Shown here: positions 28,139 through 37,041 of the stretch, one piece after another | Layout of the letters: each line of letters opens with the position of its first letter | Numbering within the stretch: position 1 is the stretch's first letter | Source: a virus | Virus record (IMG/VR): IMGVR_UViG_3300037041_001242 | Span: 1 to 38,773 of that record | Direction: 5' to 3' (one strand) | DNA: 38,773 nt | The notes under the pieces: generated by a model | The model's input: only the letters and a program-made list of their open reading frames with translations | What the model was told of the DNA's origin: nothing | Databases searched by the model: none | Program-made: the position numbers and the translations under genes

Positions 28139-28948
28139 ATGGCTGTTGCATCTGCTCTTATCGGTGGCGCGGCCGCTCTCGGCGGCGGCCTGATTGCGTC
28201 TAGGGGCGCCAAGAGGGCCGCCCGCGCGCAGGAGCGTGCAGCGCAGAGCGCCGAGAACACTCAGCGCGAGATGTTCGAGCGGCAGCTTCAGCTTCAGGAG
28301 CCGTTCCGTCAGGCGGGCATGACCGCGCAAGACCAGATCATGCAGTTGCTCGGCATCGGCGGCGACGCCAGTATGCCGGGCTTCGGCAGCATGGCGCGGC
28401 CGTTCGGCCAGCAGGATTTTGAGCAGGACCCCGGCTACGCCTTCCGGCAGGCCGAAGGGATGCGCGCGCTGGAGCGTTCGGCAGCGGCCCGCGGCAATCT
28501 GCTGTCGGGCAACACCATGAAGGGCATCCAGCGGTTCGGTCAGGACTTGGCCAGCCAAGAGTACGGCAACGCCTTCAACCGCTTCCAGATTGAGCGCGCC
28601 GCGCGCCTCAACCCGCTCCAGTCGCTGATGGGCGCAGGCCAGTCGGCGGCCAACGTCATGACCGGCGCGACCGGTCAGGCCGGTCAGAACATCGGCCAGA
28701 TGCAGCTTGGGGCCGGGCAGGCCCGCGCGTCAGGCTACGTCGGGAGCGCCAACGCGCTGGCCGGTGCATTGCAGGGTATCGGTTCGGCGGCGGCGTCGTT
28801 CCCGCTGTATCAGGCGCAGATCGGCGCGCTTAACCGCATGGGTACTGATTTTCCGGGCGGCGGCTTCGGTGGTGGTCAAAACGCTTCGATGCCGGCTAAC
28901 ACGATGATGTTCCCTACCCGCGGTGGTCAGTTTGGCAGCCTTATTTAA
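28139..28948 (+). CDS. DNA ejection protein, gp7-like
   Basis: A 269-aa protein (P22 gp7 is 229 aa). It starts with a hydrophobic, Gly-rich segment (SALIGGAAALGGGLIASRGA) and then long helices with DPGYAFRQAEGMRALERSAA and NLLSGNTMKGIQRFGQDLAS. This is the pattern of phage proteins named DNA transfer protein. It is expelled with the genome to form a channel. First of three ejection genes. Confidence 0.83.
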   Translation: MAVASALIGGAAALGGGLIASRGAKRAARAQERAAQSAENTQREMFERQLQLQEPFRQAGMTAQDQIMQLLGIGGDASMPGFGSMARPFGQQDFEQDPGYAFRQAEGMRALERSAAARGNLLSGNTMKGIQRFGQDLASQEYGNAFNRFQIERAARLNPLQSLMGAGQSAANVMTGATGQAGQNIGQMQLGAGQARASGYVGSANALAGALQGIGSAAASFPLYQAQIGALNRMGTDFPGGGFGGGQNASMPANTMMFPTRGGQFGSLI

Positions 28949-28959
28949 GGAAATAGATC

Positions 28960-30729
28960 GTGGCTAACCAAGCAATCGCACTTCAGTCTCGTGCCCCGCA
29001 GTCGAACCTCCTCGGCGGCGCGATCCAGCAGGGCGCGCAGATGATGAACATGATGTCGCAGCAGCGCGCCGCGCAGCGTCAGGCCGCGCAGGCAACGCAG
29101 GCGATGGAGATTGCGCGCGCTGGCGAAGAGCGCGCGGCCTCGGCTGCTGAAATTGACATGGCAGGTAAGAAGATCGACTTCTACACCAAGCGCGCTGGTC
29201 AGACCATGACGCCGGAAGGCTATTCGCTGCTGCTGAAAGACTTGGACAAGGACGCACCGGAGATCGCGGCGGCGTTCCGCGCCAACTTGCCGGAAGCAAA
29301 CTTTAACCGTGACGCGCTGCTCCGCATGGTCGGCAGCATCGGCGACAACTTCAAGGCGACCTACGGCCCGCTGGAAACCGAAGTTGTGCAGATGGAAGAC
29401 GGCACCTATTCCGTCGCGCGCACCGGCGGCTTCGGCAAGCCCGGCGTCTTTGAACTGGAAGAGTTCCAGCTTGCGCCCGGTGGCGCTGCCCCCGCGCAGA
29501 CGCCTACCGCGCCGGCCGCAGTCAAGAACGCTTTCCCTACGACGGCTGCTCCAGCGACGGCCGCGCAGATCGACGACGCGGCCCGAAAGATAATTCGCGG
29601 CGCGGGCGTCGGTGAGTTGGGTATCAGCGCGGACGATTTTGACCGCGCGTCTGAACGCGCCAACCAGATGAAAGCTGGCGGCGGCGCAAGTATGCAGCCG
29701 GTTTCCATGACGACCGGCCCGCAGACGGGCGCCCAGCCGGACCTCGCGTCGGTCGTGCAAGATATGATGGCGTCCGGTCAGGTATCGCAGGCCAACCTGC
29801 AACTGATGCGTGACACCGCTGGCCCGGCGAACGACGCCCAGCTTGCGGAAATCCTGCGCGCCAACAACATCCGGATCGTGCCGGACGGCGAGCCGTCCAT
29901 GCGCAGCGCCGTGTTCCGCCCGGGCGAAGACGCCGCGCCGCAGATGCAACAGGTGCAGGACATGGGTGATTACCGCGCCACTGGGCGCCCGGCCCGCGGC
30001 AAGTCGCCGATGCAGTCGCCGATGCCGGGTTCGGTGTTGGTGCCGACGCCCGTCATCAGGGAGCAAAAAGGGGCGGAAACGCAAGGCAGCGAGGGCGTCA
30101 AAATCGTAACGCAGCCCCAAATCGTCGCCGGCGAAGAGCGCGCTAGGCGCGTAGAGAAACTGCGCGGCGAACTGCCGGTCGCCAAAAACGCCACGGCATC
30201 TTTGATCGCAGACATCGACGACCGCATTAACGCCATCGATAGGCTTTTGTCGAACCGTTACCGCGGGTCCATTATCGGCCCGATTGAAGGGCGCATACCC
30301 GGCTTCTTGCAGACGCCCACACGTGCAGATGTGCAGGCGGATTTTGACAAGATTAAAAACACCGCCACGCTGACCGAGTTGACAAAACTCAAAACGTCCA
30401 CGGAGACTGGCGGCTCGCCGCTCGGTTCCAACCCGACCGACCGCGACGCGAAGATCGTCGAGACAGCCGCCAGCGCGCTCATTCAAACCGGAAGTCTACC
30501 AAAGTTCGACGAAGAGTTGAAGGCTCTGCGCCGCAAACTTTACCGTATGCGGACAACGGCGGCGACCACATATAACGACACGTTCCGCGAAGTCTTACCT
30601 GAGGAGCCGCGGATGAAACTGCAAGTGCCGACGATCTCGCCGGTGTATAAGGGCGCGCCTAAAACGCGGACGCCGGCGCAGGGTAAGAGCCAACTATCGC
30701 CAGAAGTGGCGAAGAAGTACGGATTGTAA
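28960..30729 (+). CDS. Putative DNA ejection protein, gp20-like, 589 aa
   Basis: A 589-aa protein in the position of P22 gene 20 (471 aa). GTG 28960 follows AAGGAA. The N-terminal 60 residues are Gln/Ala-rich helix (QQGAQMMNMMSQQRAAQRQA), the middle is Pro/Ala-rich and the last third is charged helical with FREVLPEEPRMKLQVP near the end. Gln/Ala-rich helices are usual in ejection proteins. The call rests on synteny and composition. Confidence 0.7.
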   Translation: MANQAIALQSRAPQSNLLGGAIQQGAQMMNMMSQQRAAQRQAAQATQAMEIARAGEERAASAAEIDMAGKKIDFYTKRAGQTMTPEGYSLLLKDLDKDAPEIAAAFRANLPEANFNRDALLRMVGSIGDNFKATYGPLETEVVQMEDGTYSVARTGGFGKPGVFELEEFQLAPGGAAPAQTPTAPAAVKNAFPTTAAPATAAQIDDAARKIIRGAGVGELGISADDFDRASERANQMKAGGGASMQPVSMTTGPQTGAQPDLASVVQDMMASGQVSQANLQLMRDTAGPANDAQLAEILRANNIRIVPDGEPSMRSAVFRPGEDAAPQMQQVQDMGDYRATGRPARGKSPMQSPMPGSVLVPTPVIREQKGAETQGSEGVKIVTQPQIVAGEERARRVEKLRGELPVAKNATASLIADIDDRINAIDRLLSNRYRGSIIGPIEGRIPGFLQTPTRADVQADFDKIKNTATLTELTKLKTSTETGGSPLGSNPTDRDAKIVETAASALIQTGSLPKFDEELKALRRKLYRMRTTAATTYNDTFREVLPEEPRMKLQVPTISPVYKGAPKTRTPAQGKSQLSPEVAKKYGL

Positions 30730-30732
30730 TCT

Positions 30733-33066
30733 ATGCCCACGCTAAGGCAGCTTGAACAGGCTCTCGTCAAAGCAGACGCAGCCGGCGACGACCGCGCTGC
30801 TCGTCAGATCGCCGCCGAGATCAAGCGCGTCCGCGCGCAGGGCGCAAAGCCGGCGCCTGTGTCCCGGACCGAAGCCTTTGTGCGCGGCGTCGAACGCGGT
30901 ATGCGGCCTGTCGGGGACGTAATGCAGGCGCTCGACCCTGTCTCTAACATCGTCAATTATTTCTTCCCCAGCGTCGAAAAAAAGCGGGCCGCCCGCCAAG
31001 CGCGTTTGGCGAAAGAAGCCCCGCGAGCGGCGGCGGATCGCCCCGGCTTCTTCACCGGCGGCAAGATCGCCGGCGAGATCGCCGCCACCGCACCGCTTAT
31101 CGCTACTGGCGGCGGCGCGGTCGCCGCAACTGGCAGCAGACTGGCCCGCGTTGGCGGCCAGATGACCGCGCGCGGCACGACGGGCGGACGCGCGGTACAG
31201 ACGGTGGGCCGCGCTACGCAGGCTACGGGCCGTGCGGTGCAGACCGGCGGTATGGGCGTCCGCGCGCCGTCGCGGACCGCCGTGGCGGGCAAGGCGCCTA
31301 TCGCAACAACGCGCAAGGGCCGTATAGGTTTGCGCGTTGGCGGCGGTGCGGGGGCTGGAACGGCGGCTGCTATTCTGACGGATCAGGAACTGACCGACGC
31401 AGCATTGGGCGGCGCGATCATTCCGGTCGTCGGCACCATCGCCCGCCGCGGTGCGGGCTTTGTTTACGATACGCTGCGCGGGCGGCTTGGCGAAGTGCGC
31501 GCGGCCGAAGTGATGCGCAACCTGATCGCGTCTAACGCGTCGGCGATCACGAACGCCCTGCGCGACGCGCCGGCTGACGCCCGCGCTAACACCGCAGAGT
31601 TCTTGGCGTCGCAGGGGTTGCTGACGCCGGAACTGGCGGCGGCCACCCGCATCGCCAGCGCCAGCAGCCAAGGCGCACCGCTGGAACAAGTCGCCCGCGC
31701 GCGTGCAGCCGGGCAAGAGGAACTGCGGACCGCGCTGCGCGGCGGCGAAACCGGCACGGAAGCCATGCAGAACATCGGCGCTATGCGCCAGCAGGTCGCG
31801 GAAGCGACTGACCCCATGCGCGAAGAAGCGTTGCGGCTGTCTGATGTGGGCCGCACGCAAATCCTTCCCGCTGAACAGCAAGCTGCTGCGCTGCGCGCCA
31901 GTGTGCAGCGCGAATTGGACGCCGCCACACAGTTTGTTCAAGACCCCAACTGGTCGCCCAGCGTGGCTGCGCGGCTAGATGTCGCGCGGTCCGCAGAAGA
32001 AGTGGCGGCCAACTTGCGCGCGCAGGGGCTTCAGCCGCTCGACATTTCGGGCGTCGTCGGCAACCTGCGCCAGCGCGCGGCCGACGCTGAGTTCGTCAAC
32101 CCGCCGCGCTTCCGCCTGCTGAACGAGTTTGCCAACAATCTCGAACGCCGCGCCGCGACGCAGGGCGGCGTCATTGACGCCACGGGCCTGTACGAACTGC
32201 GCAAGAGCATGGCCGACACCGTCGCCGACCTGCTGGGGCCGATGGACCCCGGCGCGCTCCAGCGGCGCACAGCAGAACTGGTCGGCGAAACCAAGCCGCT
32301 GATCGACGACGCCATCGAAGCGGCGGGCGGCGCCAACTGGCGCCAGTACCTCAACACCTTCGCGGCCGGTATGCAGAACGTCGAGCGCCAGCAGTTTGCG
32401 CGGGCGCTGGAAAAACTGCCGGAAGCACGCTTTGAAAAGGTAATGTCGGGGCAAGACCCCGACTTCGTTTCGAAGTTCTTCGGCCCCGGTCGCTTCGACA
32501 TCAACGTCGAACTGTTCGGCAGCCAGCTTCCTACAGCGCAGCGTCTGGCCGGCGAACTGCGCGCGCAGCGGTCGGTTGCAGCGACGGGCCAAGAAGCATT
32601 GTCGCCGTCACAGAAGCTGGGCTTCCGCGCAGGTGCGCAGTCGCGCGTCGAAGAAGCGTTGACGCCGGGGCTGACGGGCTTTGCCCGCGGCGTCTTGAAT
32701 GTGACGGGGCGTCTGCCGGGGGTATCCGGCGGTGGTGTCGCCGCAGAGCAGACGGCCAGAGAGATTTCGCAGCAGGTGGCGCAGAACGCCATGCGCCGGC
32801 TTGTGCCGGGGCTGGCCAGCCCGCAAGCAGCATCGAATTTGCTGGCTGTCCGCAGCGCCAACAACAGAATGGCTGAGTTTGTCAACAGTCTTGCGCCCAG
32901 CGTGCGGGCGGCGCTGGGGCAGGCTCTTGTGCAAGGTCAAATGGGTGCGGTTCAGCCGGTTCCGGCGGCGCCTGCGCTCCCTGAAGTCGATCTGCCGGGC
33001 GGGGATATGCCGTTCGGCAACATCAACTATGATGAATTTGGTAACTACATCGGACCTCGGCGCTAA
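30733..33066 (+). CDS. Putative DNA ejection protein, gp16-like, 777 aa
   Basis: A 777-aa protein in the position of P22 gene 16 (609 aa). It begins TLRQLEQALVKADAAGDDRA, a short helix motif shared by many phage internal proteins. Weakly hydrophobic Ala/Gly-rich stretches follow (IAGEIAATAPLIATGGGAVA; LTDAALGGAIIPVVG) that could insert into membrane, then a long Ala/Arg/Glu-rich helical body. No lysozyme motif is seen. Last of the three ejection genes. Confidence 0.72.
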   Translation: MPTLRQLEQALVKADAAGDDRAARQIAAEIKRVRAQGAKPAPVSRTEAFVRGVERGMRPVGDVMQALDPVSNIVNYFFPSVEKKRAARQARLAKEAPRAAADRPGFFTGGKIAGEIAATAPLIATGGGAVAATGSRLARVGGQMTARGTTGGRAVQTVGRATQATGRAVQTGGMGVRAPSRTAVAGKAPIATTRKGRIGLRVGGGAGAGTAAAILTDQELTDAALGGAIIPVVGTIARRGAGFVYDTLRGRLGEVRAAEVMRNLIASNASAITNALRDAPADARANTAEFLASQGLLTPELAAATRIASASSQGAPLEQVARARAAGQEELRTALRGGETGTEAMQNIGAMRQQVAEATDPMREEALRLSDVGRTQILPAEQQAAALRASVQRELDAATQFVQDPNWSPSVAARLDVARSAEEVAANLRAQGLQPLDISGVVGNLRQRAADAEFVNPPRFRLLNEFANNLERRAATQGGVIDATGLYELRKSMADTVADLLGPMDPGALQRRTAELVGETKPLIDDAIEAAGGANWRQYLNTFAAGMQNVERQQFARALEKLPEARFEKVMSGQDPDFVSKFFGPGRFDINVELFGSQLPTAQRLAGELRAQRSVAATGQEALSPSQKLGFRAGAQSRVEEALTPGLTGFARGVLNVTGRLPGVSGGGVAAEQTAREISQQVAQNAMRRLVPGLASPQAASNLLAVRSANNRMAEFVNSLAPSVRAALGQALVQGQMGAVQPVPAAPALPEVDLPGGDMPFGNINYDEFGNYIGPRR

Positions 33067-33067
33067 C

Positions 33068-33244
33068 ATGAATACGATTGACCAGACTGAAGCACGACTG
33101 AACACGCACGAGGAGGTTTGCGCCCTGCGGTATGACAGCATTTGCGCGCGCCTCAAGCGGCTGGAAAGCATGGGCGTGACGGTGGCGGGCACCATCATCC
33201 TGCTGTTGATCGGCATTCTGTTAGCTTTGTTGGGCCTGAAATGA
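33068..33244 (+). CDS. 58-aa membrane protein, XhlA-like
   Basis: A 58-aa protein with a charged N-terminal helix (DQTEARLNTHEEVCALRYDS, then a basic stretch) and one C-terminal membrane span (TVAGTIILLLIGILLALLGL). This is the layout of XhlA/hemolysin-type proteins that help holins. It is encoded directly before the endolysin and overlaps it as ATGA. Confidence 0.77.
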   Translation: MNTIDQTEARLNTHEEVCALRYDSICARLKRLESMGVTVAGTIILLLIGILLALLGLK

Positions 33245-33726
33245 GTACGGCCCCGCGCTGGCTTCGGACCGCATACGCTTACGAAGGTCTTCGGGAGACG
33301 CCCGGCCCGCGCCACAACGCCACCATCATCGGATGGCTGACCAAACTGCGCGCTTGGTGGCGCGACGACGAGACGCCGTGGTGCGGCGTGTTCGTGGCGC
33401 ACTGTATGCAGGAGGCTGGCCTACCCTACCCGCGGCTGTATATGCGCGCGAAGGCGTGGTCGGATTACGGCGCGCTGCTGCGCCCGGATCGGCTGGCGCC
33501 CGGCGCGATCCTCGTCTTCAACCGCGCTGGCGGTGGCCACGTCGGCTTCTACGTCGGCGAGGACACTGGGCACTATTATGTGTTGGGCGGCAACCAGTCC
33601 AACGCTGTGAATGTGATGAAGCTGGGCAAGTCCCGCCTCGTCGCATCGCGCTGGCCCCGCGGCGAACCCGTCATCGGCAAGCCAGTGCACATGAAGGGTG
33701 GCATGGTGTCCACCAACGAAGCATAG
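33241..33726 (+). CDS. Endolysin, NlpC/P60-CHAP-like (TIGR02594 type)
   Basis: A 161-aa peptidoglycan hydrolase. It opens WLRTAYAYEGLRETPGPRHN, and the probable catalytic Cys is residue 48 in TPWCGVFVAHC, with His 100 in GGGHVGFYVGED, followed by GGNQSNAVNV. This is the pattern of the TIGR02594 family, a papain-like fold that cuts peptide bonds in the cell wall. No signal peptide is seen, so a holin is needed for release. Confidence 0.88.
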   Translation: MSTAPRWLRTAYAYEGLRETPGPRHNATIIGWLTKLRAWWRDDETPWCGVFVAHCMQEAGLPYPRLYMRAKAWSDYGALLRPDRLAPGAILVFNRAGGGHVGFYVGEDTGHYYVLGGNQSNAVNVMKLGKSRLVASRWPRGEPVIGKPVHMKGGMVSTNEA

Positions 33727-33735
33727 GAGATAACG

Positions 33736-33912
33736 ATGGCACTACTTTTGTGGCTTCTGGCTCGTCTGAAAGAGCCTAGCACTTACGCAGGTTTCGCCGG
33801 CCTCGCGCTGGCGTTCGGCCTGTCGGACGCGCAGTGGGCGGCCGTCTCCACGGCGGTCGCTGGTCTGGCAGGCGTTGTCGCTGTGTTCTTGTCGGACACG
33901 CCAAAGGCGTGA
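33736..33912 (+). CDS. Holin, 58 aa
   Basis: A 58-aa protein with two membrane spans, roughly residues 2-10/18-28 (YAGFAGLALAFGL) and 37-52 (VSTAVAGLAGVVAVFL), and a short polar end. LKEPSTYAGFAGLALAFGLS is a recognisable opening of small phage holins. AGGAGA lies upstream of ATG 33736. The stop overlaps the GTG of the next gene as GTGA. Confidence 0.8.
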   Translation: MALLLWLLARLKEPSTYAGFAGLALAFGLSDAQWAAVSTAVAGLAGVVAVFLSDTPKA

Positions 33913-34127
33913 TTAAGTTTCTGTCGTCCCTGCTGTCGCTGCTTGACCGCCTCTGGGCGGCGTGGAACGACAACAAGCTGCGGCAGCAGGGGCGACAAGA
34001 AGCGCAGAAGGAAGCAGCCGATGAAGTCCAACGGCAACTTGATCTGGCGGAGTACGCTGCTCGGCTTGACGATCTTGAGCGTAACAAGCGGCTGCGCGCA
34101 CGTTTCGACGACGCCGCGGGCGACTAA
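33909..34127 (+). CDS. Inner-membrane spanin (Rz-like)
   Basis: A 72-aa protein from GTG 33909. It has an N-terminal hydrophobic anchor (FLSSLLSLLDRLWAAW) followed by a long charged coiled coil (QEAQKEAADEVQRQLDLAEY, then ARLDDLERNKRLRARF). This is the form of an i-spanin, which crosses the periplasm and joins the o-spanin to fuse membranes at lysis. The partner gene lies nested within and beyond its end in another frame. Confidence 0.82.
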   Translation: MIKFLSSLLSLLDRLWAAWNDNKLRQQGRQEAQKEAADEVQRQLDLAEYAARLDDLERNKRLRARFDDAAGD

Positions 34128-34257
34128 TTCGTACTGCACCATCGCCGAACCCATCCGCTACGATAGCCGCGTAGACCGTCCGGCGACCGTTGCGCAGATC
34201 GAAAAGCACAACAGCGTGTGGGCGTGCCTGTGCGAGCAAGACTGCCCCGCAACATAA
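34021..34257 (+). CDS. Outer-membrane spanin lipoprotein (Rz1-like)
   Basis: A 78-aa lipoprotein. MKSNGNLIWRSTLLGLTILS and then VTSGC give a signal peptide with lipobox, making Cys25 the lipidated residue; the mature part is short, with four more Cys. It overlaps the i-spanin gene for 107 nt in a +1 frame, the classic nested Rz/Rz1 arrangement, which is strong evidence for both. It implies a host with an outer membrane. Confidence 0.87.
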   Translation: MKSNGNLIWRSTLLGLTILSVTSGCAHVSTTPRATNSYCTIAEPIRYDSRVDRPATVAQIEKHNSVWACLCEQDCPAT

Positions 34258-34270
34258 CGCAGGAGCTACT

Positions 34271-35299
34271 ATGACCGAAATGACCGAGACGCAGCGCGCG
34301 GCACTCGCGGCGGTGGAGAAGCACAAATCGCAAGCGAAAGCCGCTGCGTCTCTGGGCATAAGTCGGGGCGCGCTGCGCTCTAGGCTTGAGGGCGCAAGCT
34401 ACAACTCAAACCGACCGCAAGTCCCGACCGCGGAGCCTCTTCCCGACCCAGACCTACCCATTGAGCAGATCGTCGAATACCGCAAGAACGCCTTCCAACG
34501 CAAACACGCCAACGTCCTAGCTAAACGCTGGCGGCGGTTCGAGGTTCCGACATCCGGCCCGTACGCGCTGATGTTCGTGGGCGACCCGCACCTCGACGAC
34601 GACGGGTGCAATTGGCCGCTGTGGGAAGATCACTGCGATCTAATGGCGCGCACGGAACATCTCTACGCGGTCAATATCGGCGACACGACGAACAACTGGG
34701 TCGGCAGGCTGTCTCGCCTGTGGGCCGATCAAGACACAAGCGCGGCAACCGCTAAAAAGCTTGTCAAGCATTATCTGGGTGAGCGTGATATTCCGTGGTT
34801 CCTGTGGTTATCGGGCAACCATGACCTTTGGGACGGCCCCGTCGGGCGCGACGTGTTCGAGCGCCACGCGCCGCACTACGTCACCCTTGAGGACTGGCAG
34901 GCCAAGGTTACGCTCGCAAGCCCGAACGGGCGTGAGATACGCCTGTGGGCTGCGCACAACTTCAAGGGCAACTCAATCTGGAACAACCTCCACGGCCTTG
35001 AGCGCGCCGCGCAGATGCAAGACTGGGCGCACCTCTATGTCGCAGGCCACCATCACGACACCGGCTACCGGCAGGGCGAGAACCCGCACAGAGGCTTCGT
35101 CTATAACCTGCTGCGCGTGCGCGGCTACAAGTTCATCGACGATTACGCAGACCACCACGGCTTTGGAAACCACGAATACGGCGCCAGCGCCGTGGCGGTT
35201 ATCGACCCAGACGGCGACAAACTGAACGCGGTGACGTGCTTCCTCGACCCGCATGAGGCGGTAGAGTTTCTTGGGTGGAAGCGCGCGCGTAACGTTTAG
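34271..35299 (+). CDS. Metallophosphoesterase with N-terminal HTH, 342 aa
   Basis: A 342-aa protein with two parts. Residues 1-45 form a helix-turn-helix (AVEKHKSQAKAAASLGISRG). From about 95 on it is a calcineurin-like phosphoesterase: GDPHLDDDG (about 103), GDTTNNW (about 137), LSGNHDLW (about 180) and VAGHHHD (about 258) supply the metal ligands. Target unknown; phage relatives are usually annotated as DNA-directed or unknown. AGGAG is upstream of ATG 34271. It is the last gene of the late arm and meets the DUF3310 gene tail to tail with a 4-nt overlap. Confidence 0.9.
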   Translation: MTEMTETQRAALAAVEKHKSQAKAAASLGISRGALRSRLEGASYNSNRPQVPTAEPLPDPDLPIEQIVEYRKNAFQRKHANVLAKRWRRFEVPTSGPYALMFVGDPHLDDDGCNWPLWEDHCDLMARTEHLYAVNIGDTTNNWVGRLSRLWADQDTSAATAKKLVKHYLGERDIPWFLWLSGNHDLWDGPVGRDVFERHAPHYVTLEDWQAKVTLASPNGREIRLWAAHNFKGNSIWNNLHGLERAAQMQDWAHLYVAGHHHDTGYRQGENPHRGFVYNLLRVRGYKFIDDYADHHGFGNHEYGASAVAVIDPDGDKLNAVTCFLDPHEAVEFLGWKRARNV

Positions 35300-35553
35300 C
35301 GGTCGAGCGCCGCCCGCCACCGCTCCAGATACCAAATAGCCTTACCGACTTCCTGCGCCGTGGCGTCCTTGTGCCCGGCGCGGCTGATGTACTTCAGCGC
35401 GTTCCCGCGGCAGTAGCCAGCAAACTCTTCCGGCGACAGCTTGGCCTGAATGTAGTCGATGGCCTCAATCCCGCCGACCTTATAATGGTCTGGATGGTTG
35501 ACCATGTCGAGCGCCGCCTTCCACGACCCCGGGTCTGATTGATCGTCGATCAC
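35296..35553 (-). CDS. DUF3310 family protein
   Basis: An 85-aa protein with the full family signature: VNHPDHYKVGGIEAIDYIQA, then EFAGYCRGNALKYISRAGHK and EVGKAIWYLERW. These small proteins are common in phages beside replication genes; a nucleotide-related role has been suggested but is unproven. GTG 35553 is chosen because it overlaps the previous stop as GTGA and has GAGG upstream; the frame extends further to 35607. Confidence 0.87.
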   Translation of the reverse strand: MIDDQSDPGSWKAALDMVNHPDHYKVGGIEAIDYIQAKLSPEEFAGYCRGNALKYISRAGHKDATAQEVGKAIWYLERWRAALDR

Positions 35554-35741
35554 GCGCTCATCCTCTTCATAATCTCCCTGCGTTCGCGCATCGACCGCAG
35601 CTTGCACAGCCGCTGGTGCAGCCGCTTGGCAATCGCCGCCCGCTTGTGCGTGTGGATTTCGTCGTTGAGCATCCGCTCCAACGTCGGTTCGTCATACTCA
35701 GATAGCTTGACGGCAATCGTCTGCCATGAAATCTTAGCCAC
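35550..35741 (-). CDS. Basic helical protein, 63 aa
   Basis: A 63-aa protein, MAKISWQTIAVKLSEYDEPT then a long basic helix (HTHKRAAIAKRLHQRLCKLR). It starts at GTG 35741 inside the end of the helicase gene (8-nt overlap), with GAGGAA upstream, and couples to DUF3310. It probably travels with the helicase; function unknown. Confidence 0.78.
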   Translation of the reverse strand: MAKISWQTIAVKLSEYDEPTLERMLNDEIHTHKRAAIAKRLHQRLCKLRSMRERREIMKRMSA

Positions 35742-37041
35742 TTTTTAATTCCTCTAATGCTACGTCTGACACGGCGCGCTTGTCATGCAGCGCCGCCCAA
35801 ATCCGTTCGTCGATGGTGTTGTCCGTCAGCATGACGTAGACCCAAACGGCGCGCCTCTGCCCACTGCGGTGCAGGCGCCCGACGGTTTGTTCGTATAATT
35901 CTAGCGACCACGGCAGCGACAGGAACACCATGTGGCAGCCGCCGTGCTGTAGGTTCAGGCCGTGCCCGGCCGACTTGGGGTGGACCAGCAGCAGTTCGAC
36001 CTCGCCGCGGTTCCAGCGTTCGATGACGTTGTCGTCATCCATCGTCTGCGCGTGCGGGAAGCGGCGCTTGAGTTCCGCCAGTTCCTCAAGGTAGCTGTAC
36101 GCGACGATGGTGTTCGCGCGCTGGTTCTCGGCCAGCAGTTCTTCCAGCCGGTCAAATTTGTGCGGGCTGAACCAGATCGACTCCTGCGCTCCGCCGCGGT
36201 TGTACGCGAAGCCGCTGGCCATCTGTTGCAGCTTGCTCGTCACGGCCCCGGCGTTCTGCGCGATGATGCGTTCCTCGCCGAAGCGCGTCACGTATTCCTT
36301 CTTCATGATATCGTATGGTGCGCGGTCGGCCAGCGCCACCCGCGCCTCGTTGACATGGCACGGCGGCAGCTTGTCCTTGTACTCGCCCGGCTCCAGCACA
36401 TAGGTCGCCGGGCGGATGCGCTCCATCACCTGCTCTAGCCCGCCGTGGGCAGGCACCCACTGGCCGAAGTCGCGGTTGATGCAGATGAAGTACTGCTGCA
36501 TGAAGGCGCCCTTGGCGCGGCCCAGCAGCGTCTGGTCCACGATCTTGCATTGGCCGAAGACATCCTCAAGGCCGTTCGACGTGAACGAACCGGTCAGCCC
36601 CCAGCGCACGCGCACCGGTGCGATTAGCTTCTCCAACGCCTTGAAGCGTTTGCCGCCGGGGTTCTTCAGGCGCGTGAGTTCGTCAAAGACGATCCCGTCA
36701 AAAGCGGACAGGTCGGACAGGGTCTGAAGGTTATCGTAGTTCGTGACGATAACCTGAGCGTTGCTGTCCCAAGCCGCGGCACGCTCGGCGGGGGTTCCGA
36801 CTGCAACGCGCAGAGTAATTCCCTCCGCCCACTTGGGCTGCTCGACAGGCCACACGTCGGTGCACACACGCTTCGGTGCAAGCACGAGCCAGCGTTTGAC
36901 ATGGCCGTCATCAAGCATCGCCTTCATAGCTGTCAGGGTAATGGCCGTCTTGCCCGCACCCACAGGCGCAAGGATCATCGCGCGGTCCCGTTCGTACAGG
37001 AAGTCGGCGGCATCACTTTGGTACGGGCGCAACTCAAGCAT
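35734..37041 (-). CDS. SNF2-type superfamily 2 helicase
   Basis: A 435-aa helicase/translocase. Motifs in order are Q-like LRPYQ, I APVGAGKT, II GIVFDELTRLKN, III LTGSFTSNG, V HPKSAGHGLNLQ and VI QTVGRLHRSGQRRAVWV. SNF2-like phage helicases of this size accompany VRR-NUC nucleases and are thought to help recombination or replication restart. ATG 37041 is preferred; TTG 37050 is an alternative. The start overlaps the end of the HNH gene. Confidence 0.92.
   Translation of the reverse strand: MLELRPYQSDAADFLYERDRAMILAPVGAGKTAITLTAMKAMLDDGHVKRWLVLAPKRVCTDVWPVEQPKWAEGITLRVAVGTPAERAAAWDSNAQVIVTNYDNLQTLSDLSAFDGIVFDELTRLKNPGGKRFKALEKLIAPVRVRWGLTGSFTSNGLEDVFGQCKIVDQTLLGRAKGAFMQQYFICINRDFGQWVPAHGGLEQVMERIRPATYVLEPGEYKDKLPPCHVNEARVALADRAPYDIMKKEYVTRFGEERIIAQNAGAVTSKLQQMASGFAYNRGGAQESIWFSPHKFDRLEELLAENQRANTIVAYSYLEELAELKRRFPHAQTMDDDNVIERWNRGEVELLLVHPKSAGHGLNLQHGGCHMVFLSLPWSLELYEQTVGRLHRSGQRRAVWVYVMLTDNTIDERIWAALHDKRAVSDVALEELKSG

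Noticed and set aside
28945-30486. 513-aa minus-strand open frame opposite an ejection gene
   Set aside because: Arg/His-rich shadow frame with no motif or ribosome-binding site.
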